Source: a virus. From it: a DNA stretch of 25,049 nt. Below, in pieces: positions 1 to 5,630 of the stretch. Location of the stretch: positions 1 to 25,049 of IMG/VR virus record IMGVR_UViG_3300042924_001321; one strand, written 5' to 3'. Both the position numbers and the translations under genes were made by a program. The stretch's first letter is position 1. Each line of letters starts with the position of its first letter. The notes beneath the pieces were generated by a model. That model was given only the letters and a program-made list of their open reading frames with translations, was not told the DNA's origin and ran no database searches.

Positions 1-119
1 CCTACTGGCGTTCCGCAAGGCCCCCAACCGAACTCATCAACATATTTTAAAACCCTTCTAGCGTTGTTTTTGACCGCCTCGGGGTAATCGGAATACGTTT
101 GCTCGGCTTTATCTAGCAT
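1..119 (-). CDS. Head-module protein, N-terminal fragment (cut by window edge)
   Basis: An open frame starts at the ATG at 119-117 and runs off the left edge after 39 codons. The visible part begins MLDKAEQTYSDYPEAVKNNA and continues with a basic helix and a GWGPCGTPVG-like turn. I recall a short 'DYP..VKNNA.R' domain in Bacteroidota phage proteins encoded just after the Mu F-like head protein, often near or fused to the prohead protease or capsid region. That link is from memory only. It lies 55 bp downstream of the Mu F-like gene and has its own promoter-like box (136-143), spaced from the ATG exactly as the portal gene is. The start is supported by the near-identical 28-bp upstream sequence shared with the portal gene. 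The function cannot be decided from this fragment. Confidence 0.6.
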   Translation of the reverse strand, partial: MLDKAEQTYSDYPEAVKNNARRVLKYVDEFGWGPCGTPV

Positions 120-135
120 TGCTTATTCGTTTAGA

Positions 136-167
136 CAAATATACAAAGAAAAAAAATTAGGAAACAA
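136..167 (-). promoter_or_regulatory. Bacteroidota-type promoter for the leftmost head gene
   Basis: On the minus strand, TATATTTG (143-136) matches the TAnnTTTG -7 box and a TTG lies 21 nt upstream (167-165). The box ends 16 nt before the ATG at 119, so the 5' leader would be only about 10 nt. The stretch 117-144 matches 2326-2353 at 24 of 28 positions. Confidence 0.55.
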
Positions 168-174
168 AAGGCGA

Positions 175-942
175 TTAAATCACAAACGCATTAGGAAAGT
201 TTCGTCGAGCATAAGACTCGGAAATATAAACGACAACACAACTGCAATTAACAGTCTGAGCAGCTCCGCCGTTGATGTCGCCAGGCTTATCCATTAAAAC
301 TTGGACTCCTTTCGTTGTAAAAGGAAAAAATTGGTCTGCTCTTATTGGTTTGTCTTGTGCTTGTATGTGTTCAATTCTTGGCTCTTTTGCTCCGCCATGA
401 ATCCATATTTTCCAAAGTTGTGTCCCTGTTTGATTTGCCCAATCCTCTGCCGATTTCTTTTTGCCTTCATTGTAGGCTCTTGTTGATTCAGTCCTAGCAA
501 TAGCACGCGCTCGTTTTACGTCAGGTATAAACTCAAGTAAAAGCCTTTCAATCTGAAACGGATTTAATCCGTCTGATATGCCTTGAGCGATTATCTCGTT
601 TACTTTCTTTTGCGTTGTTTCGGTAACATCCAAAATAAGCTGACCAAGGTTTTGTAAAACCCAATCCTTAATCCATTCTTTCCAAGTATTCAAAAAGAAA
701 TCATCGGGAATAAATGCCTTTTCTTTATTGTCTTGTCTTATTCGATTAAACTCTTTTCGTGCTGAGTCAATAAAGACGGTTTGGTAAAATTGAACGTAAG
801 CGTTCTGCATAGGCAACAAAGGCACAATTGGTTTAGCTTGTTCCTTTAATGCCTCGGTAAATATTTTTACTCCAAGGCGTTCGTATTTCTTTAGGTCTGC
901 TTGTGCTGACCTTCTAACCTTAGAATAATTTATTTTTTTCAT
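175..942 (-). CDS. Mu F-like phage head morphogenesis protein
   Basis: 255 residues. The C-terminal half carries the pattern of the phage Mu gpF / SPP1 gp7 family (minor head protein that joins portal and capsid during assembly). RARAIARTESTRAYNEG (residues about 144-160) is followed by W..W.HGG...PRIEH and a DQFF segment. A late GGAAQTVNCSCVVVY stretch with a Cys-x-Cys pair matches the metal-like conserved end of the domain. The N-terminal half is helical and charged, as expected for a portal-binding part. It starts 3 nt after the portal stop, so it is co-translated with portal in the normal packaging/head order terS-terL-portal-muF. Assignment to the family is firm; the exact role in head assembly is inferred. 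Confidence 0.88.
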   Translation of the reverse strand: MKKINYSKVRRSAQADLKKYERLGVKIFTEALKEQAKPIVPLLPMQNAYVQFYQTVFIDSARKEFNRIRQDNKEKAFIPDDFFLNTWKEWIKDWVLQNLGQLILDVTETTQKKVNEIIAQGISDGLNPFQIERLLLEFIPDVKRARAIARTESTRAYNEGKKKSAEDWANQTGTQLWKIWIHGGAKEPRIEHIQAQDKPIRADQFFPFTTKGVQVLMDKPGDINGGAAQTVNCSCVVVYISESYARRNFPNAFVI

Positions 943-945
943 TGC

Positions 946-2328
946 TTAGGCTTGGAAATCTACAAAGTCTGTCGATGCATTACCTAAGGCCTCCTCGCTA
1001 GGAATTACGTTGCTAGGTATCCAATGCACGTCCATTGCTGGGTCTTCGCTTGCGTGCCAGTTCAACAAGCTTCTAACTTCATTGCCTGTAAAGTATGGAG
1101 ATTTGCCGTATGTTTCTAGGATAACTTTTACGTCAGGTTGTAACTCACTAAAGCTGGAAATATCGAAATCAATAACGTAATCCATGCCGTAAGACTTGCC
1201 AAGCCATTGCGTAAACTTCTCCTCAATCATTTGGAGTTGAGGCATAATTACATCGGTAACTAAAGCCTTTTGCGCTCCTTCCAAATTGGCATAGGTTGCG
1301 TTAGATGTAAACAAAACAGGGTTTACTCCCCAAAGACCGCAAAGCGTTTGCAAGTCCATGTTTTGAGAGTTGATAATGTCCATCGCAACTGGAGACAATC
1401 CGATTGCATCGTAACGCAAAGGAATAGAAGACGCAACGATTTTATTGATGTTTTTATTGCCGTTTATCCTCTCATCTATCCGCTCGTCCATCTTGGCACG
1501 TTGGTCAGGGGACGGCCAAAACTCAGGGTTTGTTATATTAGGTGAAATAATGCCTTTGGCTCCTCCGTTTTGGAAAGTCTTTTGCTTTGCATAGGTCGCC
1601 TCGTTGTTGGCTTGCAATGTTGTTAAACCAGCCAAGAGAGGTGGCATTCCACGCAATTGCGCACCGTTCAAATCCCAAGTTAGATTCGTGGTTTTAATGT
1701 GTAATACCTGGTCAGCTGGTATCTCAATATTTTGGTCTCCAATTATCAATTTATAGCCTCGTACTGGCTCGAATAAACTACCAGCGACAATCTCGACATA
1801 GTTAGACGGCAAAACGTACATCTCTTTTATTTTGCCCTTATTAAGGCCGTCTTGAGGGGCAAAGCCGTAAACAAATATCTCGCCGCTAGTATTGTACCAG
1901 GTTAGCATAGAATCTAAAAACTCGCTCCAAGTTTGCATTGGATTAGGGTTTTTGATTAGCTGGCTTACTGGGTCGGTATAACTTACATCCTCAAGCTCCT
2001 TTTTACGAAATGCTATGCTTTGCAATCTGTTAAGCTCTTTGGAGTTGTACTTTCCGCCTCTGTATTTCTTGGATGCTTCGCTCTCTTTGTAAACGTAGGT
2101 CGGGCATTGCTTGCCTTTCTCTGCTATCTTTCGAATGATTGAGTAAACCAGGGCGTTTCCTTTGTATCCCTTGTCGATAAAAGTTTGTTGGTTTGAGTCG
2201 TACCAAACAACAAGCGTGGAGGCCGTAAACTGGCCGTAAAGTATCTGATTGAGTAGGTTTACATCGGGGTAAGTCTTTGTCGGCGTTACTTGTGGCGTGA
2301 TGTAATTCTGAAGAGCCTTTAATAGCAT
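946..2328 (-). CDS. Phage portal protein (HK97-type family)
   Basis: 460 residues, the usual size for the HK97-like portal family (a dodecameric ring at the head vertex through which DNA is packaged and ejected). Visible family features are an early NALVYSIIRKIAE helix, a D(P)V..L..NPNP segment near residue 125, a WYNTSGEIFVYG strand pair, VLHIK near residue 213, and the long helix region with LCGLWGVNPVLF and NATYANLEGAQKA that forms the crown/stem end of the family. It lies between terL (plus a small membrane gene) and the Mu F-like gene. The ATG at 2328 is preceded at 16 nt by a TATATTTG box, and a near-copy of this leader precedes the gene at 119, which supports this start over upstream frames. 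Confidence 0.92.
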   Translation of the reverse strand: MLLKALQNYITPQVTPTKTYPDVNLLNQILYGQFTASTLVVWYDSNQQTFIDKGYKGNALVYSIIRKIAEKGKQCPTYVYKESEASKKYRGGKYNSKELNRLQSIAFRKKELEDVSYTDPVSQLIKNPNPMQTWSEFLDSMLTWYNTSGEIFVYGFAPQDGLNKGKIKEMYVLPSNYVEIVAGSLFEPVRGYKLIIGDQNIEIPADQVLHIKTTNLTWDLNGAQLRGMPPLLAGLTTLQANNEATYAKQKTFQNGGAKGIISPNITNPEFWPSPDQRAKMDERIDERINGNKNINKIVASSIPLRYDAIGLSPVAMDIINSQNMDLQTLCGLWGVNPVLFTSNATYANLEGAQKALVTDVIMPQLQMIEEKFTQWLGKSYGMDYVIDFDISSFSELQPDVKVILETYGKSPYFTGNEVRSLLNWHASEDPAMDVHWIPSNVIPSEEALGNASTDFVDFQA

Positions 2329-2344
2329 AGCATATTCGTTTTAA

Positions 2345-2352
2345 CAAATATA
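2345..2352 (-). promoter_or_regulatory. Promoter -7 box before portal
   Basis: TATATTTG on the minus strand matches TAnnTTTG. It sits 16 nt before the portal ATG and directly after the stop of the 54-residue membrane gene. The nearest upstream TTG (2379-2377) is 24 nt away, longer than usual, so the -33 part is weak. Support comes mainly from the duplicated 28-bp leader at 117-144 and from the same 16-nt spacing before the XRE gene. Confidence 0.45.
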
Positions 2353-2353
2353 C

Positions 2354-2518
2354 CTATTTATTTTTTTCTAAAAATGCAAGTCCATAAAACCAAATTACAA
2401 CCATAACCACTCGAGCCAACCAATGCCAGGTAAGTGGATTAAAATCTAGCGTTACAAACACGATTAATAGGTAAGTAATAAACATTAAAATAAGCGAGGC
2501 AATTGTTTCTTTTGTCAT
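2354..2518 (-). CDS. Small membrane protein, 54 residues
   Basis: The ATG at 2518 overlaps the terL stop as ATGA, a strong sign of translational coupling, and the frame runs to TAG at 2356. The product has two hydrophobic segments, about residues 7-24 (ASLILMFITYLLIVFV) and 34-50 (LARVVMVVIWFYGLAFL), joined by a polar loop with DFNPLTW, and ends in a charged tail EKNK. I do not recognise a family. Position between terL and portal is unusual for a membrane protein; superinfection exclusion or another membrane role is possible but only a guess. It fills what would otherwise be a 186-bp gap in a very compact region. Confidence 0.65.
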   Translation of the reverse strand: MTKETIASLILMFITYLLIVFVTLDFNPLTWHWLARVVMVVIWFYGLAFLEKNK

Positions 2519-3684
2519 ATTGAGAATTTAAATTCTTGTTTCTTTTTTAATTCCATCATTGCCAAATATCTCAACGCGTCAATAGCGTGGTTATAATCGT
2601 CAATAGGACTATTTAGGCTTTTACCAGTCTTGTCTTTATCCCAGGTATAAGAGCGCAATTCCTTTATTAGGTTTGTGCTTTCTTTGGTAACTAATAGCTT
2701 ATACTCTTGCAAAATCTGTATGCCAAACTTAATCGAGTCGGCTCCCTTTAGTACTGGTTTAATGTTAAATCCTGAGCGGTAAATTTCCTCAATACTTTTC
2801 GGTTCGGCCGAGTCTGCATAGATTTTGTCGGTTTTATTTATTCCTAATCGGCTCATTTCTCCAATGATATCCGAGTTTAGCATCCCTTGGCGGTAAATTT
2901 TCTCATCAACAATTAAAGAATCGTCGTATTGATAAACTCCAACCAATGTCGTTGGGTCGTTAGTAAATCCAAAGTCCATGCCGTAACCAATCAGCTTGGC
3001 ATTTGCTGGCACTTGGTCGATTGATGACCAATTAGAGAAAATAACACCGTCTAAACTTCCAACCTGACCAAGGCCGTAAACCCTCCACCAGTTCTCCCAG
3101 TACTTAGATGTCTTAGCCTTTTCTTTTGCCTTCTCTATTTCCTTTACAATTGCAGCGTCTAAGGCTTCGTTGTCTTTGTAGGTCAATATCACAAAGTCAG
3201 AGTCTTCGTCTTTTATAAGCTCCGTATGCACCCAAAATTCTTGGGTTGGATTATAATCTAAATAAATAAAATCCCTTGTACGGATTGATAATTGATTGTA
3301 GGACTCAAAGTCGATATTGTTGCACTCATTTACGAATAAAACGTGCCTTCTTGCTCCTCTAAGTTTGTCGGGTTGGTCTGCCGAGAAAAACTCAATAAAC
3401 GAGCCGTTTAAAAACTTGTATTTTAGGTCGGACTTATTGAATTGAGCGTCTCGATAATTGTTAGTCATGACCATAATGTTTAAAAAGTCTTTGACCGCTC
3501 CACGCTTTAAGTGTGGGATTGATTCAGCCACAACCGAAATTTCGGTATAGGGAGTCTGCATTGCATGAGTAATAAGCAAAGGCAAAATCGAAAAGGTTTT
3601 GGACGATGATGTGCCACCTTGTACAATCCTTACTCTTTTTCTCAGCTTTGAGATTTTAGCTTGCGCCGTTGTCTTTTGGAACAT
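2515..3684 (-). CDS. terL: Terminase large subunit (ATPase-nuclease)
   Basis: 389 residues. The large subunit docks on the portal, pumps DNA into the head and cuts it. The ATPase domain shows Walker A GGTSSSKT (residues 23-30) and Walker B HVLFVNE (114-120, with the catalytic Glu). A YW.NWWRVYGLGQVG segment near 195-209 is typical of the Terminase_3/XtmB-like group. The RNase H-like nuclease follows: GMDFGF (Asp237), YADSAEP (Asp291) and DDYNHAIDALRY near the C terminus supply the metal-binding acidic residues. All key residues are present. The start overlaps the end of terS by 29 nt and the stop overlaps the next small gene (ATGA). Confidence 0.95.
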   Translation of the reverse strand: MFQKTTAQAKISKLRKRVRIVQGGTSSSKTFSILPLLITHAMQTPYTEISVVAESIPHLKRGAVKDFLNIMVMTNNYRDAQFNKSDLKYKFLNGSFIEFFSADQPDKLRGARRHVLFVNECNNIDFESYNQLSIRTRDFIYLDYNPTQEFWVHTELIKDEDSDFVILTYKDNEALDAAIVKEIEKAKEKAKTSKYWENWWRVYGLGQVGSLDGVIFSNWSSIDQVPANAKLIGYGMDFGFTNDPTTLVGVYQYDDSLIVDEKIYRQGMLNSDIIGEMSRLGINKTDKIYADSAEPKSIEEIYRSGFNIKPVLKGADSIKFGIQILQEYKLLVTKESTNLIKELRSYTWDKDKTGKSLNSPIDDYNHAIDALRYLAMMELKKKQEFKFSI

Positions 3685-4102
3685 TTAGGTCGATTCCTGT
3701 AAATATTGGCGTTTCCAAAATATGGGTTGTTTCTTGCTTGTCGCCATACTTCTTAGGCATTAGCTTAGACAACTCCCATTTCTTTGCGTCTATTTTTAAT
3801 CTTTGCAAGCTAACCCATCCTGGGTCTATCTTTCCAGTTTCCGCGTCTCTTTGTGGCTCCTCGGAATAATCTTGCTCGATACTTTCAAACTTTAATTCTG
3901 CACGAACATTCATTGCGTTCGCGTATTGGTTACGCATTTCCTCGTTTTCAGATATCCAATCTAAAAAAGTTTTAACCGCTGGTAAGTTTTTAGAATCTGC
4001 CTCAATTGTTGAACGCAAACTTTTTCCAAGGCATATTTCGCTAATGATATGCTCAAAAGCTTTTTTCTTGTCTTCGTGTTTCCAATGTAAGCTCGGTTTC
4101 AT
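3656..4102 (-). CDS. terS: Terminase small subunit (Sf6 gp1-like)
   Basis: About 148 residues. The N-terminal helices (AFEHIISEICLGKSLRSTIE..., then VKTFLDWISEN) look like the DNA-binding helix-turn-helix of small terminases. The C-terminal part has LQRLKIDAKKWELSKLMPKKYGDK, the hallmark of the Sf6 gp1-like small-subunit family. The protein recognises phage DNA to start packaging and hands it to TerL. It directly precedes and overlaps terL. I chose ATG 4102; a GTG at 4108 would add two residues, but it falls within a TAAATTTG (4115-4108) that itself resembles a -7 box, so a very short or absent leader is possible. Confidence 0.85.
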   Translation of the reverse strand: MKPSLHWKHEDKKKAFEHIISEICLGKSLRSTIEADSKNLPAVKTFLDWISENEEMRNQYANAMNVRAELKFESIEQDYSEEPQRDAETGKIDPGWVSLQRLKIDAKKWELSKLMPKKYGDKQETTHILETPIFTGIDLNVPKDNGAS

Positions 4103-4118
4103 AATCACAAATTTAAGT

Positions 4119-4145
4119 AAAAAAACCTTGCCCGATTGAGCAAGG
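4119..4145 (-). terminator. Intrinsic terminator between early genes and terS
   Basis: On the minus strand a 6-bp stem CCTTGC/GCAAGG with an 8-nt loop is followed by seven T. It lies after the stop at 4175 and only about 17 nt before the terS start, so it separates early from packaging transcription. Confidence 0.75.
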
Positions 4146-4174
4146 CTTTCCAGTTAACACTAACCCAAAACTAT

Positions 4175-4423
4175 TTATTTAAGTGTAATGACCTCGCCAG
4201 TCTTATTGCCAGCAAAGTCGCAAAGTACTCCATTCCATTCAAAGCGCACCTCTTTCTCTCTAAGTTGATAAGCGGCCGCCAGCGTTCTAATTTGCCTTTG
4301 TACAAGCTCGATGCATTCAAATTTACCCTTGCCTTTATTCGACCAAGGCGACCAATTTCCGTCTCGTAGTCGGTAACGAATCTCCAACGAATAATCGGTT
4401 TTAGTTGGCTGAATTCTCGGCAT
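4175..4423 (-). CDS. Conserved-looking hypothetical protein, 82 residues
   Basis: I do not recognise a defined domain. The sequence is polar and basic, with a short RDGNWSPWSNKGKGKFE motif (residues about 20-36) that recalls small proteins of Bacteroidota phages, then an amphipathic helix ECIELVQRQIRTLAAAY and a strand-rich end with VRFEWNGVLCDFAG. No membrane segment or signal is seen. The start overlaps the end of the XRE regulator gene by 23 nt, so the two are expected to be co-translated. It is the last gene before the terminator at 4119-4145. Function unknown. Confidence 0.7.
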   Translation of the reverse strand: MPRIQPTKTDYSLEIRYRLRDGNWSPWSNKGKGKFECIELVQRQIRTLAAAYQLREKEVRFEWNGVLCDFAGNKTGEVITLK

Positions 4424-4619
4424 CTTTTCTTTTAATTACTACCTCCAAACCAATCTCATCGCAAATTTGTCTAAGTCTGTTTAGGCTTATGCTTTCCCAA
4501 CCATTTTCAACCTGGTTAATTGGTGCCAAAGACAGTCCTATTTTGTCGGCCAATTGCTCCTGGGTGTAGCCAGCGGCTTTGCGTGCCTTTCTTATGAGTA
4601 ACCCTTCGTAAATGCTCAT
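4401..4619 (-). CDS. XRE-family helix-turn-helix regulator
   Basis: 72 residues, essentially a single HTH_3 (Cro/CI-like) domain. LIRKARKAAGYTQEQLADKIGLSLAPINQVENG (shortened: TQEQLADKIGLS, then INQVENGW) gives the classic helix 2-turn-helix 3, followed by LNRLRQICDEIGLEVVIK, the usual last helix and strand. It probably binds DNA as a dimer. It has its own promoter (TTG-N17-TATATTTG, 4663-4636) rather than depending on the upstream early operon, and the transcript would end at 4119-4145. It may regulate late genes just downstream, but that target is inferred. No large CI-type repressor with a peptidase domain is present. Confidence 0.85.
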   Translation of the reverse strand: MSIYEGLLIRKARKAAGYTQEQLADKIGLSLAPINQVENGWESISLNRLRQICDEIGLEVVIKRKDAENSAN

Positions 4620-4635
4620 TTGTTTAATCTTTAGG

Positions 4636-4663
4636 CAAATATAAGATTAGGATTATAATACAA
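4636..4663 (-). promoter_or_regulatory. Promoter of the XRE regulator gene
   Basis: Minus strand: TTG (4663-4661), 17 nt, then TATATTTG (4643-4636), a full match to the Bacteroidota TAnnTTTG box. The box ends 16 nt before the ATG, the same distance as at the portal gene and the leftmost gene. It lies in a 64-bp gap that holds no gene. Confidence 0.7.
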
Positions 4664-4683
4664 GTTAAAAACTAGATTTTTGT

Positions 4684-5025
4684 TTAAAACGGCAATAAAT
4701 TATAAATACCCATCTGTATAAACTCTTCGCCCTTTTTAACCAAGCATTTGCGGACGTTTAACTCGAAAATCATTTTGTCATTAAATCCGTATTTTTTCTG
4801 AGCCAAATCCAAAAGCAACTTTACTGGATTGTCTAGGTCAGAAGCTTTGTTGCTAAATCCAAAGAAAAACTCAACCCTTAACATTTGCGCTGGGTCAATC
4901 TTAGACGCTGGCATACGCAAAAGCATTGCCTTCTCGTAATCTTTGTAAGCTGGCGTTTTATACCGCTTACCTTGCCAGGCTAAATTGACGCTCAAAGGCT
5001 TTTCGTTTATCTTAAATTGAATCAT
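4684..5025 (-). CDS. rusA: RusA-like Holliday junction resolvase
   Basis: 113 residues, close to the 120 of the RusA family. RusA is a metal-dependent homodimeric endonuclease that cuts Holliday junctions formed in phage recombination and replication. The signature SDLDNPVK (residues 62-69, Asp63 and Asp65), then LLDL with another Asp, and FNDKMIFELNVRK (about 81-93, Asp83) matches the family pattern D.DN..K...D.L......D. The N-terminal KPLSVNLAWQGKRYKTPAYKDYE is also typical. The ATG overlaps the stop of the small membrane gene upstream (ATGA). It belongs with Erf and the helicase in the recombination/replication set. Confidence 0.88.
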   Translation of the reverse strand: MIQFKINEKPLSVNLAWQGKRYKTPAYKDYEKAMLLRMPASKIDPAQMLRVEFFFGFSNKASDLDNPVKLLLDLAQKKYGFNDKMIFELNVRKCLVKKGEEFIQMGIYNLLPF

Positions 5026-5171
5026 TTACATTTGGTATAAACCCAAGACCAAGCCAAAGTCCACAAAGCCAAAGCCACTACAAATAGCAGCAAACTAGAA
5101 ACCTTTAGGAGCGCAAGTAGGGTAATCCCTACAAGCGCCACAAAGATTGCGTATAAATCGTTTTTTTTCAT
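5022..5171 (-). CDS. Small membrane protein, 49 residues
   Basis: The ATG at 5171 shares a base with the upstream TGA (TGATG) and its own TGA at 5024 overlaps the RusA start (ATGA), so both ends are coupled to real genes. The product begins MKKNDLY and has two hydrophobic segments, about residues 8-22 (IFVALVGITLLALL) and 26-43 (SSLLLFVVALALWTLAWSW), ending in the basic tail YTKCK. No family recognised. A membrane protein between an SSB-like protein and a resolvase is odd; it could anchor replication proteins at the membrane or affect superinfection, both speculation. Confidence 0.65.
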   Translation of the reverse strand: MKKNDLYAIFVALVGITLLALLKVSSLLLFVVALALWTLAWSWVYTKCK

Positions 5172-5443
5172 CAGAAAGGCAAATCATTACTTTCAACAAT
5201 TCGTTTCTCTAATTGCTTGTTTGCCACTTGTACCGCCTCCCTTTGATAAACCTCCAAATAATGCGTTGCCTTTCCTTCTACTTTTTCTTGTTTTTCCTTT
5301 ACTGAAGAGTTGACCCATTCGGTATCGTTGTCATTCATAAACTTTAACAAGGTTTCCAGGTCTTTTCTTGACTGGCTAATTGTCCACATATCTCCATACT
5401 TTGTGGTAATCATTTTTGCGTTTCCGCCGTAAATCTTGCTCAT
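5171..5443 (-). CDS. Small protein with an SSB-like C-terminal tip
   Basis: 90 residues. Predicted strands (KMITTKYGDMWTISQS, then THYLEVYQ) and a central acidic helix are followed by a charged helix and the end ESNDLPF. This end closely resembles the DDLPF/DDIPF tip with which bacterial SSB recruits repair and replication proteins. The body is too short for a normal SSB OB fold (about 105-110 residues). I have an impression of similar short proteins next to RusA and ERF genes in Bacteroidota phages, but no database check. It starts 7 nt after the upstream 59-residue gene. A ssDNA-binding or SSB-mimic role is inferred. Confidence 0.7.
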   Translation of the reverse strand: MSKIYGGNAKMITTKYGDMWTISQSRKDLETLLKFMNDNDTEWVNSSVKEKQEKVEGKATHYLEVYQREAVQVANKQLEKRIVESNDLPF

Positions 5444-5450
5444 GGTTTTT

Positions 5451-5630
5451 TTAGTTAATAGTTATTTTAATCGTGTTAAACTTTGTTTCTGAATTCATAG
5501 CTTCACTTATTTCAATTTTAATATCTGAGTTTAAATCTATGTTTTTGCGCTGGCAAAACATCTGTATTTGTCTAATCAACTTAAGCGATTTCTTTTCCTT
5601 TCTGTTTGATAAAAAATAGGTGCTTTTCAT
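5451..5630 (-). CDS. Hypothetical protein, 59 residues
   Basis: The ATG at 5630 overlaps the methyltransferase stop as ATGA, and the frame ends with TAA at 5453, 7 nt before the next gene. The product starts MKSTYFLSNRKEKKSLK, has a basic amphipathic helix (SLKLIRQIQMFCQRKN) and a strand-rich C terminus (DIKIEIS..., TIKITIN). No domain recognised and no membrane segment. Overlap and spacing support that it is a real gene in the replication operon. Function unknown. Confidence 0.6.
   Translation of the reverse strand: MKSTYFLSNRKEKKSLKLIRQIQMFCQRKNIDLNSDIKIEISEAMNSETKFNTIKITIN

Noticed and set aside
2030-2347. 105-codon minus-strand frame overlapping the 5' end of portal
   Set aside because: It lies in another frame of the portal gene, has a composition rich in R, C, H and Q typical of a shadow, and no motif. 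The portal start at 2328 is supported by the duplicated leader.
4108-4115. TAAATTTG as a confirmed terS promoter
   Set aside because: Only the -7 box fits; the nearest TTG is 25 nt upstream inside the terminator, and the start would be nearly leaderless.
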